A stretch of 64,000 nt of DNA. Source: Mikania micrantha (taxonomy: Eukaryota > Streptophyta > Magnoliopsida > Asterales > Asteraceae). How positions within the stretch are numbered: the first letter of the stretch is position 1; each line of letters starts with the position of its first letter. This document shows, piece by piece, positions 53,888-64,000 of this stretch. The notes beneath the pieces were generated by a model. It saw nothing but the letters and a program-made list of their open reading frames with translations. It was not told the origin of the DNA and searched no databases. The stretch is taken from contig CM018690.1 of the NCBI GenBank assembly GCA_009363875.1, positions 4,824,788 to 4,888,787 on the forward strand, read 5' to 3'. Both the position numbers and the translations under genes were made by a program.

Positions 53888-56548
53888 ACAACAGTTAGGC
53901 ACAAGAACACTTCACGGGTCAATTACGACTAATAATTGACAATTAGAGTTCAAACGATGCTAAAACGACGCGTTACAGTCGAGAAACGAGCGAAAATGGA
54001 CTCAAGCACTAAAATTGGGCCTATTGGGCTCATCCGGAGGCCCAGGCGCTATGCCGGAACCAATCGCCGACTCCTGGCGATGCTCGCGAGAAGAAGAAAG
54101 CGCCCCTTAGGCGGCTGACCCGCGTGCTACGTCCGAACTCAGCATCGCCCGTCAGGCGATGCGCCTGACAGCATAAAATCGCAAAAATCTTCTTGATAAC
54201 CCCAAAAATCATCATTATCCTACCACCATCATTAACTTAGGCACCAGACGCAATCCTCTCGGTTATTTCACTACTAGACCACCTGTAAACACTCTAAAAC
54301 ACCAAGAAATCAGTTGGGAAGCCGTTGTTGAAGTGCTTGGAAGCTTGGGAACCATAGAAGGATTGAAGAAGAAGGCTTGTGGAGTAGTTTCACCATCATC
54401 ATCTCCTTGATTATGCAAAACCCAACAATCCAGGAGGTTTAGGAGCTGAGTTATTCATCATCCTTGCAATTTTGGAGCTTTAGAAGGTAAACCCATGACC
54501 ATCTTGCACTCTTAACACACACAAACACACATGCAAGGCATAAAACCCACATGCAAGCTCTCTAACCTTGCATGCATGAATTTTTAGTATTTTGAATCTA
54601 GGTTTGATGATTTTGTTATGGATTTTGATGATCTAGAATGATTTAATGGTGTATTATGATGATGTGTAATAATGCTAAACTTGTTCATAAGTATTAAAAT
54701 ACTCACATGCATGCATGATCTAAGGTATTTTAGATGGTTTTGAATGTTCATACGTGATTATTGGTGATATTGGTGATGTGTTACATGATTTGTTATGGTT
54801 TAAATGGTCAAAATATGGCGATTTGAGATACTTGCCATTTATAGTAACTTTTGTGTTACAACATGTTAATATGGGTGAAGATATGAACATGCATGTGGAT
54901 AGTAATATCATTAGTATGATAATATGATGATATGTAGCGTAAGAAATTGATTTGGGATTGATTTGTGGTCATTTTAGACCAAGTTATCATATATAGTAAC
55001 TTTTGTAACCTAAAATTTGTTAGATAATGATTTTTGCTAAATGGACATGTTTAAATGATGATTGATGATATATTATGATGAAATTTGATATGAAAATGTA
55101 TTAAGAATGGTTAGAATGATCATTTGATGAATATAGGATAAGGTTACTATATATAGTAACTTTGTTGTGTGTAACCTTGAAATAGAAACGTTAGGCATGA
55201 TTTGAACATGCTAAATGACTTAACATTATATGATATGATTATGGTGTGTTAAGTTGGGTGATTTCTTGATGATAATCATACTAGATATAGAAACTTTCCT
55301 TTTTAGGAAACTTTAATGAATGAAAATGACTTATATGTTTATATGATCAATTGTAACAATGTGCTATGTGCTAACATGATCACGTAGGATTAACAAGCAT
55401 GTTAGAATTTTTTTTAAAAGCAATAAGTAATGTGAGCTTGCTAAAAATGGAAATTTACTATAAATGGTAAGTTGTCCATGAACGCGATTTGCGCGTTTTG
55501 CACACAAGGAGCACAATCACGAATGTTACACGAATCACAATCGACACACGGATCACCAACGGGTCGTTGACTTGACACGGTCAAAAACGGTCAAACACGA
55601 TCAAACACAGTCAATACGGACCGACACGGGAAAACACAACAACCGAGGGTTGTTGAGCACAAACATGAGCACGGTCACTTACACGAACTCACATAAGCTA
55701 TACGGTATAGGTAGCCGGTGACCGACACGCATACGAAGCAAGAGCTTACGCACTCTCTGATTTTCACTAAGGTGAGTTCACGGCCCCTCTTTAACTCTTT
55801 TACAAACTTTTCAAATAGGGGGGAGAATACTTGTTTAATCGGGTCAAACATTATACTTGTACAAACATTTTGTGTATGGTGGTTTATTAGACAAACATAA
55901 GTGTTGTAATCGTAACAAGCCCTCACAAAGTTTTACCGTTAATGTACAAACAACGAGGTGAGTTTGAATAGATATGTTTGGGTATGACGAACCCCACGTG
56001 GCACAATACTGACTGGAGGTCGGGACACGTGAAATCTCGACCTATCTTGCCATGTTATTACAAGACATGGCGGAGGTAAGGACAAGCAAGTCTAGTTCGG
56101 TAGTGAGGCACTAACACTTGGAGCCTAGGGCTCGGGACTAACATTTTAATAAACAACATAACACATGATTTCTTATTATTATCTATGTATATCAAAACCT
56201 GTGAACTCACCAACCTATGTGTTAACACTTTCTTTTTAAACATGTATTCTCAGGTAACTAGCTGGTTAGCTGCACATGGACAGAAATGCACCTAAGGAAT
56301 TGAGCATAGGATTAACATGCATTTCATTTCCTGACATTTTGAACAAACAATTTAGTTAATGTTATGTATTAGAACAAAGTAGTGTCTGACTATTTAGTTC
56401 CGCTGCATTTTAAACAATTTACTTTTTCGCTGCACAATCATTGTATTACCGCTGCAAACAATTATGATTAGCTTTTCTGTCAAACATTGTATTTTGAAAA
56501 CATAGATAGACTTGTTCTATATGACCATGAGCTGTGATTCTGGCCACG
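53888..56548 (+). mobile_element. Main segment of solo LTR Y
   Basis: A-type LTR in sense orientation. There is a GC-rich hairpin region (about 54038-54170, with GGCGATGCGCC-type motifs). Palindromes are centred near 54841, 54991, 55150, 55302 and 55462, the last holding the TATA box. Degenerate ACGGTCAAACAC repeats occur near 55570-55620, the intron donor at 55772 and the acceptor at 56253. It stops at 56548 where Z is inserted. Confidence 0.75.
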
Positions 56549-59386
56549 TGTGACACCTCGTAAATTCCAGGTCAGCAATTATTTTATTTTAATAATAATG
56601 TGTATTATTATTTCATATGTGGCACTAGAACTATCATTATTTAGTGTGACACGTGGCACAACAGTCAAAACACACAGATAATTCGCGGAATTATCGCAAA
56701 ACGCATGCACGTGTCTTGAATAACGAACGTTGGTGAATTGAGCGAACCACATTCCACTTTCACAACACATAGGTCTTAGGGAACCTAAAACAGATGAAAC
56801 GATGTTTACAAGACTCAAAACGATGATCGTAATAGAGAAATACGCGAAAAACGGGCCAAAATACGGAAATGGGCCAAATTGGGTCAGATCCAGGGTCCAA
56901 GCGGTACGCCTGACCCGATGCTCCACTCCTGGCGGTGTGCGCGGATGAGGAAGGGACGCCCCCTAACCGGTGGACTCGCGCGGTACGCCTGGTTGCCAGA
57001 GCCTCTCGACAGGCGATGCGCTGGAAACATAACACGCAAAATCTTGTTTAAACCAAGATTTAATCATTGCTATCACCACTCATTATACTCGACTCCAGAT
57101 GCCATAATTCAACTTAATCTCTCTCTTTCACTTGCTAATCACCTCTGGAAGCAATTGATGCACTCCAAGGAAGCTTGGATTGAAGAAATTGAAGCATAGG
57201 AGCTTAAAGAAGCCATCGTAGGTGCTACCATCCTTCTCAACGTCTTCAAGCAGCTGAATTCCCTTCATCAACCCGTTCCAGAAGTTGTACAACCCATTCC
57301 AAGCCGTGTCTCGTTGATTCGAAGCTTTGTGAGGTAGTATCTATGCCCAAAGTAACTTAAAATCACCTCTAAGCTCACATGCAAGCCTCTAAGGCCACAT
57401 GCACACACTAGACATACACATGCACAAATTTTAGCTGGATTAAATCTGTGATTTTATGATTATATGGCTGATTTGATGATTTAAAGACGATCAATGATGA
57501 TCTTGATTGGGTTTGTTGAGTAGATGATGAGTTTGTTATAAAATGGGTATTGATGATCACATGCATGTATAATCTAGATAGTTTTACATGATTATTGATT
57601 TTAAAATGTTATAAGTAATATTTGGTATGATCTACAAGATTTAGAAGTGTTAAAAATGTCAGTAGATGGTTATTTGCACATATTTCTAATTTTAGAAACT
57701 TTGTTGTTACAAAGTATGAATGGATGATGAGATAGGGACATGCATGCTAGTAAAAAGATGGATTGGAACTAATATTGTGATATTTGGAGTATTGGACTTG
57801 TTGAAGGTGCTAAAAGTTATGATTTACACATTTATTTCTATAAATAGTAACTTTTTAGTTACAAAATTGCTAAGGAATGATAAGATTCGTGTTGTAATAT
57901 GTTTAACATGCTTATTTGATGATAACATGATGATATTAAATGATTTGAGTTATTAGAATCATTGAAATGTGGATATTTTATGGAAACTTTGGTTATAAGA
58001 CTTGCTCATAAATCTTGAATTCGTTAAGTTTGAGTTACCATGATAATGTCAAGAGTCCTAGGATCATGTTAGAAAGGAATATTGATGACTAGTACAATGT
58101 GTTATGTGAACTTTCTATATTTAGTAACTTTTGAACGCGAAACATGCTAAGCCGGCTATGTGCGACTATGTGATATATGATAACATGCTCATTTAGGTTA
58201 ACTATGCATGCTAGAATAATCAGAAAGTGATTTCTTGCATGACTTGCTTAATTTGGGAACTTTCCTAAAATAGGAACTTACTATAAATAGTAAGTTACCT
58301 TACGGGTGCGACTTTGGTATCCGCACACATCACACGACACTATATCGCACGTTACACGATCACTTGAACTAAAACCGTCACCAATGGGTCGTTAGGTCAA
58401 ACACGGTCAACACAGTCAAACACGATCAACATGACCCGCTTAACAACTTAGAGTTGTTTGGACACAAACACGGTCTTGTGAGACCTACACGAATTCGAAC
58501 ACAAGCTCATAACACCTATGTGATATAGGTAACCGCTGAAAGAGGCGCACTACTCCGTTCGCGTACGAACGCACTTTGCTAGACTCAGGTGAGTTTACGA
58601 CCCCACTTTTACTCTTTAACTGTTTTTACTAAACTTTTGGGGTGAGAATACAATGCAACTGTTTTAGATATATGACTGGTATGTTGTCAAACTATTTTGA
58701 GTGTAACTATTATTGCATTAAGTCCTCACGTACCCTTACCGTTAGTTTTGTAACAAACGAGTCGTTATTACGTCATACTACTGGGTTTAACTAGCCCCAC
58801 TCGGCACCAATGCAGACTGGATGTCATAACGAGTGTAATATCGATGCTGATTGCCGGGTTCAGCGATGACCCTGGGAGGCAAAGGAAACAGTCGAGTTTC
58901 GGTAGGATGAACTGACACACTCACGGATCGTAGATCCAACGACTAAACTTAACATACCCAGTATATGTCTGTTTACTGATTTATGTCTGTCTAAACATGT
59001 TAACTCACCAACTTTATAGTTGACACTTTTTCGCATGTATTCTCAGGTAACTGATGGACCCCAAGCTAGGGCGCACTGGAGGGCACACAAGAGAGTCATC
59101 TTGCATATAGACTCTTATTCTAGGCCTGTGTTTGATTATGTCTTATAAAACTATACTAATTTTGTAGTGTCTAATACAATTTACTTTCCGCTGTAACCGT
59201 TTATTTATATTTCCTCTGTTTGACACTTTAACCTTTCCGCTGCTTATCTATTAAACTTGCTTTGATTACAGAACTGTATGTTGTGTGAAGTCATATAGAG
59301 TCGTTCTATATGACCAAGAGCTGTGATCCTGGCAACGTCACACCCGCGCGGCTTGACACCGCACGTGGGAATTTGGGGGTGTGGCA
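56549..59386 (+). mobile_element. Solo LTR Z, A-type family, 2.84 kb
   Basis: It begins TGTGACACCTCG and ends GGGGGTGTGGCA. The duplication CCACG is exact at 56544-56548 and 59387-59391. It is inserted in Y only 58 bases from Y's end, which makes the two LTR ends look like a tandem duplication. TATA box at 58282-58288; intron-like module from 58589 to 59046 (458 nt). Confidence 0.85.
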
Positions 59387-59449
59387 CCACGTCACACACG
59401 CACACCCATGTGGACTGACTCCACACGTGGGAATTTGGGGGGTGTGACA

Positions 59450-60580
59450 AGTTAATTGGAAAATACGAGAGGAGTTGCGGTGGTTGGAAGTTGCCACACC
59501 AAAGGGCTAAACAACTAGGCGGTCATCCTTATGCGATAAGATTGAACGAAGCTGAAACACGTCTAGTTGAGCAACTGTCAAATCAAAACATGTTGCCCTG
59601 TGACATACTTGCAGCTGTTATGGACCAAAACCCCGATAATGTTTCTAACCTTAGATCCATTTACAATGCACGGCGAAAGTTACGTGCTGGACAAAACACG
59701 GGGGAAACTCCAATACATGTCCTTTTTAATACCATGCAAAATAATAATTTTATTTACCAAACTCTAGACGATACGTCGATGGATGTCGTGGAACGGATTT
59801 TTTTTATCCACCAAACATTCTATAATATTTGGCGGGCATTTCTTCATGTCTTGTTAATTGACAAAACTTACAAAACGAACAAATACAACATGCCATTTGT
59901 TCAAATAATTGGTGTCACGTCAACACACAAGACGTTTATCATTGCACATGCGTTTATAAATAAGGAATGTGAAGAAAATTTCGTTTGGGTATTACAAAAC
60001 CTAAAAGATACACTTCAACAGTGTATGGAGCCACGCGTTATTGTAACCGATAGAGAGTTGTCTCTTATAAACACATGTCACAAAATATTTCCCACTGCTT
60101 TCCAATTACTTTGCAGGTGACACATATTTGAAAACATATCCAAACACTACTAGCCAAGTTTTTCGTTATCAGACTAGAAAAATTTCGATATATTTGGTCG
60201 GTTGTGATAGACTCTGCAACTCCTGATATTTATGAGTATAACTACAGCCGACTTCATGAATGGCTATGGACATCTCATCAGAGTAATATTTTATTTCTTG
60301 TATTCAATTGTTTTTTAGTTATATGAGACGTAATAATCCGTGAATGTTTTTTAGGGGTAATCGGATATTTGCAAGTAAATTGGTTGCAAAAGTATAAAGA
60401 GATTTTTGTGTCTGCGTAGATAGATAAAAACCAAAATTTTGATCAGCGAACCACTAACAGAGTTGAAAGCCAACATTCCCTGTTAAAAAATATCTTCATT
60501 CAACCAAGAACACGTTAGACAGTATTGTTGGTCATGTTATTCAAATTGTGAAATCGCAGAAAGAAGCCATAAAAAATATC
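59450..60580 (+). pseudogene. MULE/FAR1-like transposase pseudogene
   Basis: The frame running to 60120 encodes the end of a FAR1-type DNA-binding domain (KLIGKYERSCGGWKL, GHPYAIRLNEAETRLV), then the MULE transposase core (LLIDKTYKTNKYNMPFVQI, HAFINKECEENFVWVLQNLK, VIVTDRELSLI). Later pieces in other frames (VDSATPDIYEYNYSRLHEWL, VIGYLQVNWLQKYKEIFVSA then a stop, QRTTNRVESQHSLLKN) match the usual continuation. The start lies left of solo LTR Y and was not found; the rest has frameshifts and stops. It derives from a Mutator-like transposon, or a domesticated FAR1-like relative, and is not functional. Confidence 0.85.
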
Positions 60581-61973
60581 TTCATTTAACCAACACCATC
60601 AGACCAGCCACCACCAGACCAGCCACCACCACATCATGTCGTTGTTCGTCAGCCATGACTGCATCCGGCTGACGCGGTGGGTGATGAAGCAGTTGGCTGC
60701 TGCTTCTGGTGTTGATGTTCCTGTCTATCCCAGGGCGGGACATGATCGGTCGTGCTTAGTTATTTTTGTTGTATTTTCTTTTTTTTTTGTATTTTGATAT
60801 ATGGACACTACTTATTATTCGGATGTGTGTATTGTTATATCGTATATATGTTGTGTATGGTGTGATTGTTTGTTTTATCTCTTATTATATAATTAAAAAA
60901 TGTGCGTATCTGTGAAATGAAAAATCGATAGTTAACAATTTTTTGTTAATACCGTTCAAATTTATTTACGTTTAGATAACTATTATTTTAAAATAAACGT
61001 TTAAACACGATTACGTTAAAATAATTTTCAAACAAAACATTTAAACGATATCACATGTATATCTCTTTGATAAAAGAGACTATATATACCGGTTATAACA
61101 ATAAAATTACGAAAATCATAACTACTTATGTTAAAAAAGTTGTTACTTAAATTTAAACGTTTAAACATCATGATGTTAAAATATTTGTCAAACAAAAAAA
61201 GTAGACAATATAATTAAATAATTACGTTAAAATACTTATTATTTTACAACAAAACGATTAAAAATGGTCACACTTTTCTTTCGAACAATTAGACAATATT
61301 ATAAATTAATTAAACACGTACGTGTTGCATTTACGAATACCGGATTTCAAAACAAAGTACGATTAGACGATATTATAAATAGATATTATTTTATAACTTA
61401 AAGATAAAACAATTAGACGATATTATATAAGTAAATTAACGTTAAACACGTACGTATACCGGACTTCAAAACAAAGTACGATTTTATAACATAATTACGT
61501 TACGGCTCTTTATTATTTTACAACTTACCGATTAAACAAGATTACGTTAACAGCTATCTTTTAACCATTTAAAACACTTAGACGATTACGATGTCACAAA
61601 TAAGTTAAATAGGTACATATGTCGGTTGTAAAAACGAAAGTTGTAAATTTTCAAGTTTCCATACTATCCGTATAGGCTAATACTACTCATATGTGGTTTT
61701 CAGCAGCCAGACATCTAACTGACACATTCTAACATATATACGCCCCGTATAGGGCTATACTGGATCCTAGAATCATAGTGTGGAATTGAGCTGCAAGCTC
61801 ATCGAGGACTGGACCAAATAATAATTCATTGACAATTAAAGCCACCAAATCATTTCCGTCAGTATAAAGATCCGAATCTATCTCGAGAGAGAAACCGTGT
61901 GCTTTAGAGAGAGAAACCACAAGTGGCGGCTGCCGCCATCACTTCAATTCAATCTGTATAGTTACACACACTC
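60581..61973 (+). promoter_or_regulatory. Upstream region and 5' UTR of the WRKY gene
   Basis: 60590-60760 has short CCACCA repeats and may be the degraded C-terminus of the MULE gene. 60780-61680 is very AT-rich with diverged repeats of ACGTTAAA and AAACGTTTAAAC. An ATATATACGCCCCGTATAG palindrome-like element lies near 61735. GAGAGAGAAAC repeats at about 61880-61915 and GGCGGCTGCCGCC at 61925 look like 5' UTR. No certain TATA box or start site is seen. Confidence 0.5.
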
Positions 61974-64000
61974 ATGGCGGACACAAACGCTGGTTCACCA
62001 CCACAACACCGGCGACTTCCACCGGTGATTGCGCGACCACCACAATCTTCATTTGAATCCCTGTTCGCCGGTGAACCTGGGTTCAGCCCCGGACCAATGA
62101 CAGTCGTTTCGAACTTTTTCACCGATCATTCCCCCGACATCGATTGCCGCTCGTTTTCTCAGCTTCTCTCTGGCGCCATGGCTTCCCCTGCATCTCAAAT
62201 CCCACCTGATTCTGTGTTTCACGATTCGAAACAAACGGATTCTGACAAGAAAATTGGGTGGTTCATGCAAAATCGACCGATGGATTTGGTAATTGCGCAA
62301 TCCCCATCCGGGTTTATGTTTCCGTCTGTGTTTAGTCCTTCTGGATTCCTCAATTCACCTGAGGTCTTCTCACCACTTCAGGTATTCAATCTTGTAATTT
62401 GAATCAATGTCTCGGTAATCTTTGACTACTGATGGCAATTTCAGCTTCATTTTTTTACTTAAATATGAACTTTTGCTATTGAAATATATGCACCAACATT
62501 AAGCATCACTGCAAACGTTGACATTGGAAAATGATTGGGTTATATATCTGTGTACTTCTAACATGACAAGTGAGTTTGTATGTTTGACTATTATTCTTGG
62601 TTCTCAAAGCAGAGTCCATTTGGCATGTCTCACCAGCAGGCATTGGCTCATGTTACTGCTCAGGCTGCAGCTGCATTATCTCAATCTAACTACAATTATG
62701 CTCAACCCGAAAATCAGCCTTCTGGCCCTGCATCAGAGCCATCTGAGGTACAACCACAGATGGTCAATGCAGTCAACGCAAAATCGATTATTGAGGATTC
62801 CCAATTTGGATCACCAGATGAATTGTCGGTTTCTCAATATGATATTACTGAACCTCAACAAATGGTTTCTGTATATGCTGATACTAATGATGGCTACAAT
62901 TGGAGGAAGTACGGTCAAAAGCAGGTCAAAGCAAGCGAGAATCCTAGAAGCTACTATAAATGCACGTATGCCAACTGCCCTGTGAAAAAGAAGGTCGGCC
63001 AATCGCTTGATGGTCATATAACTGATATTGTGTATAAGGGTCAGCACAATCATGAGCCCCCGCAGCCTAACAAGCGTGCCAAAGAGGGTGCTAATGTGAA
63101 CAAACCGAACCCTTTTCAATTGGAAACACGGGTGGCTGATCAAGGATCTAACCAGTTGGTGAGAATTGATCAAGGATTTAATCACGTGATGGGAAGTAAT
63201 CAGTTGATTGATCAAGGGTTTAATCAATTCATGAGAATTGATGAGCATGATGATGAACCTAATCCAAAAAGAAGGTATGTTGTATATATGATTTTATATG
63301 TTGATGCAGGTCGTCGGTAGTTCAGATACATTGTAGCTAAAGATTGTTAAAAACACACATGTTTTCCCTAATTCATAAATGTTGGCTGATGTTTTATTCA
63401 CATGAAATGAAGGCATACGGAAGTCAGGCCTGCATCTGTGCCTGTGGACTCAGCTTTGCCTAACAAGACAGTCTCGGAACCGAAAATTGTGGTCCAGACA
63501 AGAAGTGAAGTTGATCTTTTAGATGACGGGTTCAAGTGGCGAAAATATGGACAGAAAGTGGTCAAGGGGAATACTAATCCAAGGTTATCTTTATCTGTAG
63601 TTGTATTTTATTGCTAACGGGTTAAACTTACAAAATTAAAAACCATTAGTTAGAATGGGAACGGGTCAAACAGGCCATAAAAACTCCCACATGACAGAAT
63701 CAGGTTTAAAAAATCAATTTATATATTCACTTTAGTTTATGTTATCATATGTGGTGCATGCAAAAATATGCAAGACTAAAAGGAAAAATAACATAGTAAT
63801 CACGGGTAGTAACCCAAACCCGTTTTTGACGTGTTAGGTGTTGTTAGAACCCGCCTGGTGATGTTTAGGTATCAAAATGATTCTGTACACTCATATGAAG
63901 TTTTGAAATGTGCAGGAGTTATTATAAATGCACATTTACAGGATGCAATGTGAGAAAGCAAGTGGAAAGAGCTCCATTAGACCCAAAATCTGTAGTGACA
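61974..64000 (+). CDS. Group I WRKY transcription factor, WRKY3/WRKY4-like (partial, runs off window)
   Basis: A nuclear DNA-binding protein that recognises W-box (TTGAC) promoters; the Arabidopsis WRKY3/WRKY4 relatives act in defence and senescence. Exons: 61974-62381, 62613-63274, 63413-63583, and 63916 to the window edge, all with GT-AG borders and matching phases. Exon 1 (136 residues) has FSPGPMTVVSNFF, RSFSQLLSGAM and an SP-rich cluster, as in WRKY3/4. The first WRKY domain has WRKYGQK at 233-239 and a zinc finger C253-X4-C258-X22-H281-X-H283. The second has WRKYGQK at 399-405, with the intron after the conserved PR codon typical of C-terminal WRKY domains, and the start of its finger (CTFTGC). 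The frame is intact. The final exon or exons are missing. Confidence 0.93.

Larger units (their letters stand above)
27172..59449 (+). mobile_element. Solo LTR Y, A-type family, split by X3 and Z
   Basis: Y is an A-like LTR in the opposite orientation to element A, in three pieces: about 27172-27277, 53888-56548 and 59392-59449, in total near 2.83 kb. It ends GGGAATTTGGGGGGTGTGACA-like at 59449. About 100 bases of its beginning seem to be missing next to the G3 gag fragment, so I see no target duplication. In sense (+) there is a TATA box at 55459-55465, and an intron-like module with donor at 55772 and acceptor at 56253. Directly right of it is a MULE transposase frame, which Y appears to have split. 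Confidence 0.7.

Noticed and set aside
53936..54215. Overlapping basic ORFs on both strands in LTR Y
   Set aside because: They fall in the GC-rich hairpin region shared in form by related LTRs and have no homology I recognise.
59331..59449. Apparent tandem duplication of an LTR end
   Set aside because: It is explained by solo LTR Z inserted 58 bases from the end of Y, with exact CCACG duplications.
61729..61920. 63-residue minus-strand ORF upstream of the WRKY gene
   Set aside because: It lies in the WRKY 5' UTR and promoter, on the opposite strand, has no family I know, and has no other gene parts around it.
1..64000. CRISPR arrays, tRNA genes, complete rRNA genes
   Set aside because: No direct-repeat and spacer arrays or cloverleaf genes were seen; GCTCTGATACCA matches to tRNA-Met are primer-binding sites, and the 23S match is a 78-bp fragment.

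Overview
This is plant nuclear DNA from a eudicot. The long Tekay-type LTRs and the general repeat style resemble the daisy family (Asteraceae), but that is a guess I could not check. Almost all of it is transposable elements, many nested inside one another. The one ordinary host gene is at the right edge: a group I WRKY transcription factor (61974 to beyond the window) that resembles Arabidopsis WRKY3/WRKY4.

Layout. 1-8879: a decayed Ty1/copia element on the minus strand (SIRE-like), whose left LTR lies outside the window. It is inserted in the RNase H region of a second copia element on the plus strand (8880-9686, resuming 12627-12736). That second LTR is itself split by a 2.9-kb solo LTR (9687-12626, family S/A). 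12737-12938: tail of a minus-strand gypsy element. 12939-18174: probable non-autonomous hAT element carrying a 4.46-kb solo LTR (X1, 12999-17456) and a 78-bp piece of plastid 23S rDNA. 18182-18947: two MITEs. 19734-24013: a second solo LTR of family X (X2). 24240-27171: remnants of a third gypsy family (W), with gag but no pol.

27172-59449 is one nested stack. Solo LTR Y (related to A) lies directly against a broken MULE/FAR1-like transposase gene (59450-60580). Y holds solo LTR X3 (27278-53882, target-site duplication ACGTC) and solo LTR Z (56549-59386, CCACG). X3 in turn holds two nearly full-length Ty3/gypsy chromoviruses on the minus strand: element A (27384-39221, CATAT, 3.0-kb LTRs) and element B (40192-51072, AGCTT, 2.06-kb LTRs). 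A has one long gag-pol frame ending in a chromodomain. B has the same order but two frameshifts.

The most unusual signals are in the gypsy elements. (1) Ten LTR copies from four families (A-type, X, B, W) each contain an intron-like module: a GTGAGTT donor and a pyrimidine-rich CAG acceptor, at equivalent places. It would splice the leader inside the LTR. (2) Both A and B carry an extra ORF between the primer-binding site and gag. Both products have a coiled coil, but they look otherwise unrelated: A's ends in an acidic tail, B's in a membrane segment. (3) A's gag appears to be split by a 79-nt intron whose removal gives an open frame matching the uninterrupted gag of B. (4) The A-type LTRs carry TATA-containing palindromes repeated every 150-160 bp. 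Together these suggest long-LTR chromoviruses with a spliced leader and an accessory protein. This is inference from sequence only; no transcript data were available.
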